From the NCBI GenBank assembly GCA_963210315.1, contig OY723242.1, positions 372,001-436,000 of the forward strand: a DNA stretch of 64,000 bases. Direction: 5' to 3'. Shown piece by piece: positions 61,686 through 64,000 of this stretch; within the stretch, counting starts at the first letter, position 1, and the number at the start of each line of letters is the position of its first letter. Under the pieces are notes generated by a model. That model was not told the origin of the DNA and did not search any database. It saw nothing but the letters and a program-made list of their open reading frames with translations. Made by a program: the position numbers and the translations under genes. This DNA comes from Rhynchopus euleeides (taxonomy: Eukaryota; Euglenozoa; Diplonemea; Diplonemida; Diplonemidae).

Positions 61686-62516
61686 CTATATGAGAAGGTC
61701 TTGGTGGGTTGAATCTTCGAGATTCTGTAGGTGGAACTCCCACAGTGGATCAGCAGCGAGAGGCATGCTGTCGGCTGCAACGGCTGCATCTGAGACGCGG
61801 TGGAGCTTCACGATAGTGAGGGCAACGGCACCCAAACCGACGAGAGCCCCGCCCACAATCCCGACATAGACCCAGGGGGACAGAGCACGGCCAGTGCCCG
61901 GTGGAGCGGGTGTGTCGGGAGGCAGAGGAGGTGTGTGTGTAGAGAGAGCCGCGCCTCGAGGCGTGTCTGTCGGGAGAGGGGCTGATGTCGGCACTGATGT
62001 CGGCACTGATGTTGGCGCGACAGTATCCGGCGAAGGTGTGTCGAGGCAGTGGCAGTTTTGCTCACACAGAGGGGAACCGCTGCCGCACACCTCACCACAC
62101 AGATCCACATTCACATTCGGCACTGGCTTCCACTTGCGACAATTCACCCAGGGCGCGTCCGTCTGAGGCGGAAACGTCGGCGGCGCCACGGTGTTGGGTA
62201 CTGTTGCCGAGAGAGGAACTGATGTCGGCACTGATGTTGGCGCTGATGTTGGCGCGACAGTATCAGGCGAAGGTGTGTCGAGGCAGTGGCAGTTTTGCCT
62301 ACACAGAGAGGGATCGACGCCGCACACCTGATTACACAGGCCAACATTCACATTCGGCACTGGCTTCCAGTTCCGACAATTCACCAGTGGCGCGTCCGTC
62401 CGAGGCGGAAACGTCGGCGGCGACAGAGTTTGCGGGCTGATTGTGCGTTGCGCCAGCCCCTCGCTGACAGCCCCAGCAAGTATGGCACACCAGGCCATGG
62501 CACGACGCACGGACAT
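61686..62516 (-). CDS. Small secreted or membrane-anchored protein with two six-Cys modules
   Basis: 276 residues from the ATG at 62516; an in-frame ATG at 62693 would put 59 polar residues ahead of the signal peptide and is less likely. Residues 1-23 (MSVRRAMAWCAILAGAVSEG) form a signal peptide. Two modules share the spacing C-x13-C-x3-C-x6-C-x3-C-x-C, each beginning NCR(N/K)WKPVPNVNV and followed by a Pro/Thr/Ser stalk (SPDTVAPTS(A/V)PTSVPTS). A transmembrane helix (WVYVGIVGGALVGLGAVALT) is followed by a short cytosolic tail. This is a type I surface protein with likely O-glycosylated stalks. The Cys module resembles short Cys-rich modules of algal extracellular proteins, some carbohydrate-linked; ligand unknown. 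The modules are recent duplicates of each other. Confidence 0.75.
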   Translation of the reverse strand: MSVRRAMAWCAILAGAVSEGLAQRTISPQTLSPPTFPPRTDAPLVNCRNWKPVPNVNVGLCNQVCGVDPSLCRQNCHCLDTPSPDTVAPTSAPTSVPTSVPLSATVPNTVAPPTFPPQTDAPWVNCRKWKPVPNVNVDLCGEVCGSGSPLCEQNCHCLDTPSPDTVAPTSVPTSVPTSAPLPTDTPRGAALSTHTPPLPPDTPAPPGTGRALSPWVYVGIVGGALVGLGAVALTIVKLHRVSDAAVAADSMPLAADPLWEFHLQNLEDSTHQDLLI

Positions 62517-64000
62517 CGTACCCCGCCCCAACACCCCTGTACCCTCCCACCTGTTAGGGGTGAAGAATGTGTCCCGGCCCTGCTGACGTGTCCCCGATAC
62601 AAGGCTTCCTGGAGAACTAGCCCCTTCTCCGGACTGTGTGGTGGGAGACAGGCATTTGCCTGAGAATCCCCCAATCTGGCCACCATTCTGCACGTTTACA
62701 AGGAGTGGGCGTGGGGTGTGTGTGGGGGGGATGTCGTGCTCGCTGCGCTGCGGAACTCAGCATCATCTGACTTTTTCGCAGGGCTGCCTCCAGAAAACAT
62801 TGCCACCTGCTACACCCGCAGGTGGCCGGTATGAGAAGATATAGGGCCTTGCCGCCGCAACTGCAGAAACAGAAGCGGGTGTCAAAACACGTGTAATGAA
62901 GTCTTGCCTCCGAGTTGGAACTAACACTCCCGTGTGTGAAGACTGTGCGGCTCTTTTGGTCCTGGAGAGAAACTTGCAGAACTTTGATCGAAACTCTGTC
63001 GAGTAGCGTGACAACCCCCCAATAGGAGATGGCCCTTTGGGTCAGTCGCACCGACTGATGTCTGATGTCCCCTTCGAGATGGCACACAACAAGTTGCGCT
63101 AAGCGAGCTCTGAAGATATACTACGCACACCTCCGCCGGTATACACACAATCTTTTTGAAAACTCGTTGGTGGCACCTTGGTGGGGGCAGGCCTACAACC
63201 CACTTTTCAAGCCCATAGGTAACACCCAACACGTAAATATTTTTTAGCTTAGCATAGGTCGCACCGAGCAAACTCTGATGTTGCCTCCCCTGTCACACAC
63301 ACGAATCTTATTATGGTAGTGCCGAGCACACTGAGCAACGGGCTCTTGGTGCGATTTTTCCGCCGCACGGAATGTAACACTCAGGGGAGAGGGGCAGGGA
63401 ATCTCCGCTCAGAAACGCAGAAAGGTGAGTAAAGCTGTTGCCGCCCCCCCACAGCACTTTGGCTGCAAAGTGACACAGGTTCACACAGCGTGGCACAGGG
63501 CGAAGCCCCCCTCCCAGATGGAGGGCCCCCGCCGAGCGAACTTTGATGGCCCCCCATCCACCGCCACACACACAGGAGCAACACAGGGGCAACATGCCTG
63601 GTTCCCGACCAGAAGGCAGGGAAGAGGCGGTGGCGGCAGCAGCAATGGTTATGACCGATACTTAGATAGATGAACCAGGCTCCCTGCTCCTGCGACTCTG
63701 GCAAATGATTTGGCCGACCTCTTTCATTTTTGAACGCTGGCTCTTGACGGGGGGGTGCTGGTGGAGAGCACTTTTGTGAACACAAGAGACAGCTCTCCAC
63801 ACATGAAGGCACCAGGGGTTCATCTAAAGCACCCCCTCCCCCCCCCCCCACCCCCCAAGCAAGGGCAAATGGCGCGGGAGAAGAAGACACATACAGAGGA
63901 AGAGCAATCAACGGAAGCCGACCCCACCCCCCCTCCCCCCTGCAGCTTCTTCTTCTGCATGCATGCCACCCATGGTGTTCGCCTTAACCGTTATTGCCGA
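62517..64000. other. Intergenic region, no gene seen
   Basis: Contains a family 2 MITE (63375-63510) and a C-run (63830-63850). Minus frames at 63311-63911 are low-complexity and span the MITE; no domain is seen. Confidence 0.5.
63375..63510. repeat. Short MITE family 2, copy 4 (longer variant)
   Basis: gaatctccgctcagaaacgc-agaaaggtgag ... gtgacacaggttcacacagc ... ggcacagggcgaagccccc. Confidence 0.6.

Noticed and set aside
1..64000. tRNA, rRNA or spliceosomal RNA genes
   Set aside because: I looked for cloverleaf-type A/B boxes and conserved rRNA words and found none convincing; partial B-box-like words in the SINE heads are too weak.

Overview
The window looks like nuclear DNA from a GC-rich, intron-poor eukaryotic alga or protist. 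It has no bacterial operons or Shine-Dalgarno starts. It carries long tandem families of DUF4116-repeat proteins, a eukaryotic-type NRAMP metal transporter, a poly(A)-tailed SINE-like family, an APE-type non-LTR retrotransposon and many small palindromic elements. DUF4116 families of this kind, together with strand-uniform gene order, are familiar from dinoflagellates and chromerids, so an alveolate alga is my best guess. No marker gene proves it.

Layout. Eight copies of a DUF4116 gene, called A to H here, all lie on the minus strand: A 1254-3998, B 4646-6871, C 12687-14921, D 15448-17751, E 41068-43257, F 45639-47753, G 50628-52805, H 55248-58778. Each encodes an N-terminal domain that reads like a ubiquitin fold, then an acidic linker and about 25 short repeats. 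B, C, E, F and G are intact. D carries an in-frame 159-bp insertion. A and H are split by mobile DNA. The array is interrupted by (i) a tyrosine-recombinase transposon with inverted ends, about 7500-10852, and (ii) a block at 18.8-41 kb. That block holds a two-ORF non-LTR retrotransposon (19089-27605, plus strand), an NRAMP transporter (27955-29736, minus) and an EF-hand-like protein gene dominated by about 252 copies of a 36-bp repeat (30514-40211, minus). A small secreted or membrane-anchored Cys-rich protein lies at 61686-62516 (minus). All recognisable host genes are on the minus strand; both autonomous mobile elements are on the plus strand.

Mobile and repeated DNA. Four related SINE-like or short elements can be bounded exactly because empty paralogous sites exist in the same window: 20-bp, 18-bp and 6-7-bp target duplications are visible. 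MITE-like palindromes and block duplications (A/B upstream, F/G downstream, E/G upstream) fill the spaces between genes.

Most interesting points. (1) Paralogue variation in the DUF4116 repeats falls at fixed places beside an invariant Ala/Val-Leu, like a binding-surface code. (2) In both autonomous elements ORF1 and ORF2 lie in the same frame, separated by a single stop (UGA in one, UAG in the other) with no nearby AUG, which suggests stop-codon readthrough. (3) The 36-bp array is open in all six frames for 9 kb. (4) A transposon insertion in A and H carries splice-like signals that would restore the frame. All calls come from reading the sequence; no database search was run.
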